From positions 44,186 through 108,185 of the forward strand of contig CAINNJ010000067.1 in NCBI GenBank assembly GCA_903851195.1: a stretch of 64,000 nucleotides of DNA, given 5' to 3'. The notes beneath the pieces are model-generated. The model was not told the DNA's origin and did no database searches. It saw only the letters and a list, made by a program, of their open reading frames with translations. The translations under genes were made by a program, and so were the position numbers. The DNA is from an uncultured Acidobacteriia bacterium. GTDB lineage: Bacteria > Acidobacteriota > Terriglobia > Bryobacterales > Bryobacteraceae. Positions 8,405-16,329 of the stretch are shown here, piece by piece (the stretch's first letter is position 1; each line of letters starts with the position of its first letter).

Positions 8405-10291
8405 TTACATATTGCGATTCTGAAGATCGATGCCATTTGCCACGATCTGCACCAAATCCAGCAATTTCGGGGGAGTATCGGAAACCGTCTTTAAAGCGTC
8501 GCGGAACATGGAGGCGCAGAACGGACAACCCGCGGCAATGGTATCCGCGCCCGTGGCGACCAGTTCCTCGGCCCGCGCGATCTGAATCCGCTTGCCCTTC
8601 TCTTCGCCCAGAAACATCTGGCCGCCGCCGGCTCCGCAACAGAAGGACTTCTCGCGATTACGCGGCGCTTCCAGCAGGTCCACGGCGCGCGTCAGGACTT
8701 CGCGCGGTTCGTCATAAACGCCGCGGTAACGGCCCAGGTAGCAGGGGTCGTGGTAGACCACTTTCTCTTTCTGATCGTCGGTCAGCATGGGCAGCCGCAT
8801 TTTGTGCCGCGCCAGAAGTTCGGAGTGGTGTTCGATTTCGACCGTTCGGCCGGCTTCCTGCCAGTCCGTACTCATGGTGCGGACGCAATGGGGACAAATG
8901 CTGAGAAATTTAATGGCCTGACCGTTTGTCTGGCTGCCGGTCTGGACTGTCGAGATATTGTCGAGGTTTTCTTCCGCGAGCGTGGTGAAGAGCAGATCGT
9001 TGCCGAGCCGCCGGGCGGGATCGCCATTGCATTTTTCTTTTCGCAGCACGCCGAAGGTAATGTCGAGGTAGCGCAGCACCTTGACCAGAGCCAGGATGGT
9101 CTCCCGGCCGGCCGGGTCGTAAGCGCCCATGCAGCCCAGCCACAGGCAGTATTCCTGGGTCCCGTCATAATACGGAAGACCGCTTCGCTCGATGAACTTC
9201 TGGCGTTCACTCCCTGCCATGCCAAGTGAGTTACCCTTGCGCTCCATGGAGAGGAACAGTTTGGTGCCGTACGAATTCTCCCAGGCTCCGGTATTGACGG
9301 CGCCGCGGCGCAGCCCGATGATCAGCGGGAGGTGCTGGATCCCCACGGGACACTGGAATTCGCAACCGCCGCAGGTGGTGCACTGAAAGACCGCTTCTTC
9401 GGAGATGTGCGGCCCGAGGAGCGTGGCTTCCGAAGCGGGCCCGTCCGTGTTCAGATAGTTGCGCAGGCCGAGAATCAACTGTTTCGGATTCAGTTCCTTG
9501 CCGGTGTTATACGCGGGGCAGTGCTGCGAACACCGGCCGCACTCGACGCAGGAGAATGCCTGCAGCGCGTCGATTTGAGTCACGTCTTTGCCCGTGACCA
9601 GCCCGAAGTCCTCATCTCCGGAGAGCTTCGGGATGTCGCTGAAACCCTCGCGTTTGAGAACAATGGTGGCCGGACTCAGCACCAGGTGGAGGTGTTTGGT
9701 GTGGGGAATGAGAGGCAGAAAGACCAGCAGGGCCAGCGTGTGCAGCCACCAGATGAGATGCCCCGCCAGAGTGGTTTCCGGCAGTGCCATGCCGGCCAGA
9801 TAGGTCAGCATGAGTGTCAGGATCAGGCCCGCGATAATGCCCGATTCCGGCGCGACTTTGCCCAGCCAGATGGGGCGGAGGACGAAACGCCGAAAGGCGA
9901 GGAAGGTGATGGATCCGGCCACCATGACGGCGAACAGCGCCACCAGGCCGAAATAGAGGCGTCCGGGCAGGCTTTCGCGCGAGAGAAGCGGAAATCCGAA
10001 TCCGGTTGCGATATGGTTGACCGTGATGAGACCGAAGGCCAGAAAACCCCAGAAAACGAACGCGTGGGCCGCTCCCGCGACAGGCCGCTGCACGATGACT
10101 TTGCCCTGAAACAGAACTTCCCAGACGAAATCCCGCAGGCGCGGGCTGAGATCGCCCAATCGGAATGCGGCGTCCGGCTTGGCGGCCCGGATGATCCGCA
10201 AAACGCGGCTAAACCGGATCCAGAAACCTGCCAGCGAAGCACAAATCAGAAGGGCAAGAAGAATTTTTTCAGGAAGGGAGGCAAAAGCCAT
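8405..10291 (-). CDS. Membrane-bound Fe-S oxidoreductase (NarI-like plus HdrD/CCG domains)
   Basis: A fusion protein of 628 residues. Residues 1-200 hold several membrane helices with histidines suited to haem b, as in nitrate reductase gamma subunits. Two 4Fe-4S motifs follow, CVECGRCSQHCP at 248-259 and CTTCGGCEFQCP at 304-315. Two CCG-type cysteine-rich domains then carry CLWLGC...CNGD and HDPCYLGR...CCGAGGG. This architecture is that of a quinone-linked heterodisulfide-reductase-like electron carrier found in many aerobes, often near electron-transfer flavoprotein genes. None are seen here. The electron partner is unknown. Confidence 0.88.
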   Translation of the reverse strand: MAFASLPEKILLALLICASLAGFWIRFSRVLRIIRAAKPDAAFRLGDLSPRLRDFVWEVLFQGKVIVQRPVAGAAHAFVFWGFLAFGLITVNHIATGFGFPLLSRESLPGRLYFGLVALFAVMVAGSITFLAFRRFVLRPIWLGKVAPESGIIAGLILTLMLTYLAGMALPETTLAGHLIWWLHTLALLVFLPLIPHTKHLHLVLSPATIVLKREGFSDIPKLSGDEDFGLVTGKDVTQIDALQAFSCVECGRCSQHCPAYNTGKELNPKQLILGLRNYLNTDGPASEATLLGPHISEEAVFQCTTCGGCEFQCPVGIQHLPLIIGLRRGAVNTGAWENSYGTKLFLSMERKGNSLGMAGSERQKFIERSGLPYYDGTQEYCLWLGCMGAYDPAGRETILALVKVLRYLDITFGVLRKEKCNGDPARRLGNDLLFTTLAEENLDNISTVQTGSQTNGQAIKFLSICPHCVRTMSTDWQEAGRTVEIEHHSELLARHKMRLPMLTDDQKEKVVYHDPCYLGRYRGVYDEPREVLTRAVDLLEAPRNREKSFCCGAGGGQMFLGEEKGKRIQIARAEELVATGADTIAAGCPFCASMFRDALKTVSDTPPKLLDLVQIVANGIDLQNRNM

Positions 10292-10334
10292 GGGCTCTTA
10301 TGTGAATCTAGCATCTGAACGCCGACAAACGGCG

Positions 10335-10367
10335 AAAGGGGCGGCTTCGGTGGAAGCCGCCCCTTTT
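10335..10367 (-). terminator. Rho-independent-type hairpin after TonB-receptor gene
   Basis: A perfect 14-base stem (10335-10348 paired with 10353-10366) with a four-base loop GGTG, very GC-rich, flanked by short T runs on both strands. It lies 20 bases past the stop of the minus-strand receptor gene, so it most likely ends that transcript. Confidence 0.75.
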
Positions 10368-10386
10368 CTTCCGACTGTGGAGTTCC

Positions 10387-13300
10387 TCAGAACGTCATGC
10401 GAGCGCCGAGTTGCAGCGAACGGCCGCCGCCCGCGCCGGTGACAACTCCGAAGGTGTTCTTGGTCGGATCCGCGTTGTAGTTATTTACGCCCGTGTTCGG
10501 ATTGCTGAACTGGGGCGTGTTGGTCAGACTGAACGCTTCCCCGCGAATTTCCAGCTTGTAACGTTCCCGGATGGAAATTACTTTGAACAGGGACGCATCG
10601 AGGTTGTAGAAGCCCGGCCCGTCGAAGATATTGCGGCCGCTGTTGCCGAAAACGCCCGGCGCAGTCGGCTGCGTGAACGAGGTCGGATCGAACCAGGGGC
10701 TGCCGATGTTGATGCCGTGCAGGATCGACACGGGTTTGACCTGGTCGGCGGTCTGGTTGTTGCCGGGGGTGTTGAGTGCGGTGCCGCTGGCGGAGATGGT
10801 GAGCGGGGTGCCGGTCATCAGCGTGAGAATGCCGTTCAGCTTCCAGCCGCCGAGGACCTGCGAGAGCGGACCGGACGAAAGGAACTTCTTCCCCTTGCCG
10901 ATGGGCAGATCGTAGACATAGCTCTGGACGAAGGTGTGGGTGCGGTCGTAATCGTTCCGGGCGTAGTTGCGTCTCTGGTTGATGTACCAGTTCTGGGCGA
11001 GACCGCCATCGTCACCGCTTTGGTAGCCCAGGCCTTTTCCGAACGTGTAAGCGGTGGTGACCGAAACGCCCGTGCCGAAACGACGGTCCACTTTGACCTG
11101 GAGGGCATGGTAGTGGGTGGAATAACCGGCGAAGTACAGGTTGGTGGATGCCGTTCTGCCAAAGTTCGCCTCCGGCAGGCCGGCGTTACCGAGGTTGGTG
11201 CCCTTGGTGGTGGCGTTCAGGTTATAGGTGATCACCGAATCCACGCCGTGGTTGCCGACATACGCCACGTCGAGAGTGAAGTGCTGCGGAAGGGCCTGCT
11301 GAATCGCCAGATTCCACGTCTCGACGTACGGGTTCTTGAAGTGCGGATTGATCGTCAGATACGCGACGTTCGGATCCGGGTTGCTGATGATTCCGTTCGA
11401 GGGGACAGGCGCGAGAATCGGCGCCGGAAACCCGTTCTGGAAACTGGCGATCTGCCCGTTGGGAAGCAGCGCCGGGCCATAGCTCGCGACGGCCGGATTA
11501 TAGACGTTGTTCTGACGGACGGGGTAGTTGTAGGCGTAGTTATTGTCCGGGAACGGCGTGTAGCTGATGCCGAAGCCCGCGCGGATCACGGTCTTATCGC
11601 GCAGACGATAGGCGGCACCCAGGCGCGGCGCAAAGTACTTGTACCGGGTGTCGAGACCGAGATTCATCGGAATGTTGCCGATTCCCGCCAGATCCAGCTG
11701 GTTATTGACCGGATCGTAGTTCGAGAAGCCGCCGGCGAAATGCGGGGTGGCCGGCGGATAGAACTCCCAGCGCAGTCCGATGTCGAGCGTGAGCTTCTGC
11801 GAAACCTGCCACTTGTCATTCACGAAAGCGAAGAACTGCCAGGCGCGGTAGGCCGGGAAGTACCCGCCCAGATCGCGTCCGACCGAGGCAGGCACGTCCA
11901 GCAGGAAGCTGGCGAAATTGTTGTTATAACTGGTGGTGGACGAGCCGCCCGAGGCCGTTTTCAGCGCCGTCTGACCGGAACCGAAGGTGTACTGGCCACG
12001 CGGATTGATCGTCTGCAGCTGCAGCAGATCGTCCCGGACCCGCCGCAGATCGGCGCCGAACTTAATGGTGTGGTTGCCGAGGATTTTGGTCCACGAGTTG
12101 ACGATGTCGATATTGGCTTCCGCGCGCTTCCACGGCACACTGGCCGAATAGCCGACCAGCGGATTCGAGTAAAAGCTGCCGATGTTGATGCTGACGATGC
12201 CGCTCGAGTAGGCATCCAGATTGACGCCCGGAATACCGAGGGCGTCGGACGCCTTCGTACCGAAGTCGGTCTGGAAGGCATCGTTGTGGTAATGGGCCAC
12301 GCCGACGCGCAGTTCAGAGAACAACGTGGAGGAGAAAACACGGGTGTAGTTCAGGCCGGCCGAATACGTCTTCTGGATGCCGTTACCCGCGAAGGCGCCG
12401 GCGCCCGCGCCACCCGCGGCGCCGAAGGCGGGAGCCTGGAAGATCACGGGACGCTGATAGCTGAAGCGCCCGGAAAGACGATCTTTGTCAGTGATCACCC
12501 AGTCCATCTTGACGTCGAACTGATCGGTGTCTTTGTGATAAGGCAGCGCGTCGAACCAGTTGTTCGTGCCCGAACTGCTGGCGACGTTCGGACCGGGAAC
12601 CAGAGCCAGGATCTTCGCCGAAATCGGGTTGATCCGGCTGGCGGGAATCACATTGTTGGCAAACGCCGTGCGACCGGACCCGTCCGGATTGCCGCTGGTG
12701 GGATCGTAAATGGCCGTATTGCTGCCGCTCAGGTCGCCCGCCTTCTGCGGATTCGTCGGGACGGTCAGCAGATTGGCGCTCGCCTGGTGATCCGTGGTGC
12801 GCAGGTAGTCGCCGAAATAGAAGAGCTTATTCTTTCGGATCGGACCGCCGGCATTGCCGCCGAAGTAGTTGTAGGCGCGATGGCCCACGCTGGTATCGAA
12901 GAAGTTGCGGGCGTTGAAAGCGCTGTTCTGGGTGAACTCGTAAAGTCCGCCGTGAATGCTGTTCGAGCCGGATTTCAGGATTACGTTCGTCACGGCGCCC
13001 GACGCGCGGCCGAGTTCCGCGTCGAAATTCGACGTAGAGACGTCCACGGTTTGAATCGCCTCGATCGGCGGCACCAGAACCTGCAGCAGGCCGGTCCGTT
13101 CGTTGTCGTCAATGCCCTCAATCTGGTAATTGTTGCCCATGCGCATCTGACCGTTCACTTCGGTCTGCAACGAGCTCGATGCATTGAAGAACTGAGAGTG
13201 CTGGAAGGTGGCGCGGGTCGTGCCGGGGACCAGATTCAGAAGATTCTGAAAATTCCGGTTCGTGCCGACCGGCAGATTTTCGGTCTGCACCGTGTCGATT

Positions 13301-13710
13301 TTACGTCCGATGTCCGCCCTGTCCGTTTGTAAAGGCGGCGGCGCATCGGTGACTTCGATCGACTCACTGATGTTGCCGGGCTGCAGTTGCATATCGACGC
13401 GCGTGCTGGTGTTCACCGCCACGTCGATGCTGGGGCGTATTTCGCGCTTGAATCCGGCGGCTTCCGCCGTTACCGAGTAAATGCCCGGCGTGGTATCGGG
13501 AAACGTAAAGTTTCCGCTTTCATTCGTTTGCGCGGTACGCAAACGATTGGTGGAGGCTTCCGTGATCGTGACCTTCGCATTCGCGATTGTCGCGCCGGAG
13601 GAATCGGCAACAGTGCCCAGAATTGTTGCGTTGACCGCCTGGCCGTAGACGGAGACAGTGGCAGCCAGGCTGAGCGCACACAAGGCGCAGTACAAGCGTA
13701 AGTATTTCAT
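10387..13710 (-). CDS. Oar-like TonB-dependent receptor with carboxypeptidase-regulatory domain
   Basis: An outer-membrane protein of 1107 residues from the ATG at 13710, which begins a clear signal peptide (MKYLRLYCALCALSLAATV). The longer frame to 13752 was rejected for that reason. An N-terminal carboxypeptidase-regulatory-like beta domain (ATILGTVADSSGATIANA) is followed by a plug with a DNERTG segment and a large beta barrel ending in an aromatic residue (ARMTF), as outer-membrane barrels do. These Oar-like receptors are greatly expanded in Acidobacteria. Substrates are unknown; uptake of large organic compounds is inferred. The gene has its own terminator and no clear operon partner. 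Confidence 0.88.
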   Translation of the reverse strand: MKYLRLYCALCALSLAATVSVYGQAVNATILGTVADSSGATIANAKVTITEASTNRLRTAQTNESGNFTFPDTTPGIYSVTAEAAGFKREIRPSIDVAVNTSTRVDMQLQPGNISESIEVTDAPPPLQTDRADIGRKIDTVQTENLPVGTNRNFQNLLNLVPGTTRATFQHSQFFNASSSLQTEVNGQMRMGNNYQIEGIDDNERTGLLQVLVPPIEAIQTVDVSTSNFDAELGRASGAVTNVILKSGSNSIHGGLYEFTQNSAFNARNFFDTSVGHRAYNYFGGNAGGPIRKNKLFYFGDYLRTTDHQASANLLTVPTNPQKAGDLSGSNTAIYDPTSGNPDGSGRTAFANNVIPASRINPISAKILALVPGPNVASSSGTNNWFDALPYHKDTDQFDVKMDWVITDKDRLSGRFSYQRPVIFQAPAFGAAGGAGAGAFAGNGIQKTYSAGLNYTRVFSSTLFSELRVGVAHYHNDAFQTDFGTKASDALGIPGVNLDAYSSGIVSINIGSFYSNPLVGYSASVPWKRAEANIDIVNSWTKILGNHTIKFGADLRRVRDDLLQLQTINPRGQYTFGSGQTALKTASGGSSTTSYNNNFASFLLDVPASVGRDLGGYFPAYRAWQFFAFVNDKWQVSQKLTLDIGLRWEFYPPATPHFAGGFSNYDPVNNQLDLAGIGNIPMNLGLDTRYKYFAPRLGAAYRLRDKTVIRAGFGISYTPFPDNNYAYNYPVRQNNVYNPAVASYGPALLPNGQIASFQNGFPAPILAPVPSNGIISNPDPNVAYLTINPHFKNPYVETWNLAIQQALPQHFTLDVAYVGNHGVDSVITYNLNATTKGTNLGNAGLPEANFGRTASTNLYFAGYSTHYHALQVKVDRRFGTGVSVTTAYTFGKGLGYQSGDDGGLAQNWYINQRRNYARNDYDRTHTFVQSYVYDLPIGKGKKFLSSGPLSQVLGGWKLNGILTLMTGTPLTISASGTALNTPGNNQTADQVKPVSILHGINIGSPWFDPTSFTQPTAPGVFGNSGRNIFDGPGFYNLDASLFKVISIRERYKLEIRGEAFSLTNTPQFSNPNTGVNNYNADPTKNTFGVVTGAGGGRSLQLGARMTF

Positions 13711-13789
13711 CTGTGTAAAGAAACCACCCCTTGTCGCCCAAGTTATAACCACTCCCCCGGTAAAGTCAAGGCCGGTATAAGAAGCGCTA

Positions 13790-16258
13790 CTAGCCAGGCC
13801 CTCCCGCAGTGGCTTCCGAAGCCACCGACTTCACCACGGCATTGGCCAGGCGCAGACCGGCGCGTCGCCTTTTTGATTCTTTCTTGGCGTCGTACATCAA
13901 CTGGTCGGCCAGTTCCAGCAGACGCTCCGCGTCCCTGCCATCCCGGGGGTACATGGCTACCCCGGCGCTGATACTGATGAGCTTTTCGCCACAGACCCGC
14001 ATGCCTGCCTCGGGACCGAGGTCGTGGATGCGCAGCATAATACCGGAAATGCTTTCGGGATTCGCATCCGGCAGCACGAGGACGAACTCATCGCCCCCCA
14101 TCCGGGCAACATGATCCGAACTGCGGCAGCACTCGAGCAGGCCCCGGGAGATTTCCTGCAGAACGCGGTTACCCGCCAGGTGTCCGTGCACATCGTTGGC
14201 CTGTTTGAACCCGTCGAGATCGAGCAGGATCACGGCGAGCGTGCTTTCCCGCCGCGCTGCGTCGCGGATAGCCTCCTCCAGCAAACGGAACGCCGAGCCC
14301 GCGTTCAGCAGGCCCGTCAGTTCGTCCTTTTCCGCCGCGTGTTTGGCGCGACGGAACCGCAGGGAGTTTTCGATCGCCAGTCCCGCTTTGGAACGGATCG
14401 CCAACAACATGCGCAAATGGTCCTGGTTGAACGCGTCCGGCTTCAGCCGGTAGAGGCTCACCACCGCGACGACGTTGTCCTGCCCGTTCAGCGGCACGGA
14501 AATCGCGGACCGCAACGAGGTAATTTTCTGCGGATCGTTGAGATAACCGGGCTCGACAGCGGGATTGCCGTTCAGAATCGGCAAATCGTTCTCGGCCACC
14601 CACCCGGACAGACCCTGTCCGACGGGAATCTCCAGCGCCGAAAACAGGCGGAAGCTCTCGCCCTTAACGAACTGCGGGATCAGTTTGTCGTTCTGGCGGA
14701 TGAAAATGACGATGGCGTCGTGGGGGACCATATTCCCCAGGCGTACCGCCAGCAGGGCGAGGGTTTCGTCGAGGCCGAGCGAGTTGCCCAGATCGTTGGT
14801 GATCTCGACCAGGAGTTGCACCTCGCGCCGGGCATTGGCGATGGCAAGAGTGAAGTTCCCGGCGGGTACCGGAGGGACAGGCTGCCCGTCACGTGCCAGA
14901 CCGGCCGCGGGAGTGGCGCAACGCTCCGCTCTTACCCCACCGGGGAGTCGCTTGCCGCCGCCATCACCGGAATCCAGCTTGGCTTTCCACTCCAGTTCCT
15001 GATGCCGGCGCCCGAGGATCGCCACAATGCGGGGGTCGAAGCTCTTCCCGGCTTCTGAAGCGACAAACTCCATCGCTTTTTCGAGGGGCATTGCGGGGCG
15101 ATACTGCCTGTCCGAAGCCAGTGCGTCCAGACAGTCCACGGCGGAGAGAATCCTCGCCCCGATCGGAATCGCTTCACCCGCCAGCCCGTCGGGGTAGCCG
15201 GAGCCGTCGAATTTCTCATGATGAGAACGGACGATGGGCACCACCGGATAGGGGAAGCACACGCGCTCCAGAATCTCCGCGCCCACAATCGGGTGGATCT
15301 TCATCTTTTCAAATTCTTCGGGCGTCAGTTTGCCGGGCTTGGAGATGATGTATTCGGGCACCGCGAGTTTGCCGATATCGTGCAGCAGGGCCGCCGCTTC
15401 CACGGCCTTCAGTTCGGCCGGGGAAAGATTCAGTTCCCGCGCCAGTTCCACCGCGTAAACCTGGACGCGCTTCAGGTGGGCGGCTGTCGTGTCGTCCTTC
15501 GCTTCGATCGCCAGCGCCAGCGCCTCGATGGTCCGCCAGTGCAGTTCCGCCATCTGCGCGATGTGCTTTTGCTGCTCCTCGACTCTTCCCCGGTAAAGGG
15601 TATATGACCGGTAGACCAAATAGAGCGGCGGTCCGCTCAGCAACAACCCCTGCCAGGGAACGATTCGGTTCATCAGATGGATTGCGCCCGCGATCGCTCC
15701 GCCAGCCAGATACTGCGGCGAGGTCCAGATCAGATTCTCCCGCCACACGAGAAATGCCGGACGACCGGTGGTGAGCGAGATCATACCCGCGACAATCCCC
15801 GTGTTCACAAGGAAGTAAACCAGGGATGCGGAACCCAGCGCCAGACAACGGGTAGGATCCAGAGCGACGATCTGCGGCACTTTCAACACTCCCCATGCGG
15901 CCAGAATCGGCGCCGGAACGGAAAACGCGCTGAAGAGGACCTGCTCCCGGACCGGTTTCTCCCGCAGGCGGATCAGCGTCTGCGCCAGCACGCCGCAGAC
16001 ACCGATACACACCACCGAGCCCAGCTGCAGTTCGAGCAGCCCCACGACGATGAAGAGATAGTTCAGCGACAGCGTGCCAAAAACCTCAGGAAGTGTGATT
16101 TTCAGCCCGGAAGCCGCAATCGCCGTTCCCAGATAGAGCGCGAGTTTCCACAGATTCTCGTCGCGCGGATGCCAGAGGCTGAAAGCCACACCCACAATGG
16201 CAAGACCCACAACGATCCAGAAAATCCAGTACAGGCGGGCTTGCGGCGACATCTTCAT
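13790..16258 (-). CDS. Membrane HD-GYP / GAF / GGDEF cyclic-di-GMP turnover protein
   Basis: A protein of 822 residues with several membrane helices in residues 8-220. An HD-GYP phosphodiesterase domain follows (HDIGK at 293-297, HHEKFDGSGYPDGL at 346-359), then a GAF sensor at about 480-630 and a C-terminal diguanylate cyclase with intact GGDEF at 721-725. The cyclase has an RSSD inhibition site at 712-715, five residues before GGDEF. Both the making and the degrading domains look catalytically complete, so one protein may switch direction. The ATG at 16258 is 71 bases after the stop of the upstream receptor gene, and the two are likely co-transcribed. Confidence 0.9.
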   Translation of the reverse strand: MKMSPQARLYWIFWIVVGLAIVGVAFSLWHPRDENLWKLALYLGTAIAASGLKITLPEVFGTLSLNYLFIVVGLLELQLGSVVCIGVCGVLAQTLIRLREKPVREQVLFSAFSVPAPILAAWGVLKVPQIVALDPTRCLALGSASLVYFLVNTGIVAGMISLTTGRPAFLVWRENLIWTSPQYLAGGAIAGAIHLMNRIVPWQGLLLSGPPLYLVYRSYTLYRGRVEEQQKHIAQMAELHWRTIEALALAIEAKDDTTAAHLKRVQVYAVELARELNLSPAELKAVEAAALLHDIGKLAVPEYIISKPGKLTPEEFEKMKIHPIVGAEILERVCFPYPVVPIVRSHHEKFDGSGYPDGLAGEAIPIGARILSAVDCLDALASDRQYRPAMPLEKAMEFVASEAGKSFDPRIVAILGRRHQELEWKAKLDSGDGGGKRLPGGVRAERCATPAAGLARDGQPVPPVPAGNFTLAIANARREVQLLVEITNDLGNSLGLDETLALLAVRLGNMVPHDAIVIFIRQNDKLIPQFVKGESFRLFSALEIPVGQGLSGWVAENDLPILNGNPAVEPGYLNDPQKITSLRSAISVPLNGQDNVVAVVSLYRLKPDAFNQDHLRMLLAIRSKAGLAIENSLRFRRAKHAAEKDELTGLLNAGSAFRLLEEAIRDAARRESTLAVILLDLDGFKQANDVHGHLAGNRVLQEISRGLLECCRSSDHVARMGGDEFVLVLPDANPESISGIMLRIHDLGPEAGMRVCGEKLISISAGVAMYPRDGRDAERLLELADQLMYDAKKESKRRRAGLRLANAVVKSVASEATAGGPG

Positions 16259-16329
16259 AGAACGTTGCGCTTCTCGTCTCCCCCTGCATATCGGCGGAGA
16301 GTCGCCAAAGCTTTACGTTCGAAGGCCGC

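Noticed and set aside
10411..13332. A 973-codon plus-strand open frame opposite the receptor gene.
   Set aside because: It is a GC-driven shadow: no ribosome-binding site, low-complexity Arg/Val/Gly composition, and the minus strand carries an evident receptor.
16259..16329. A 22-codon stretch in frame after the TAG of the receptor gene that ends exactly on the ATG of the cyclic-di-GMP gene (ATGA).
   Set aside because: It has no start codon except a weak TTG, and open runs of this length are common in this GC-rich sequence. Stop-codon readthrough has no other support.
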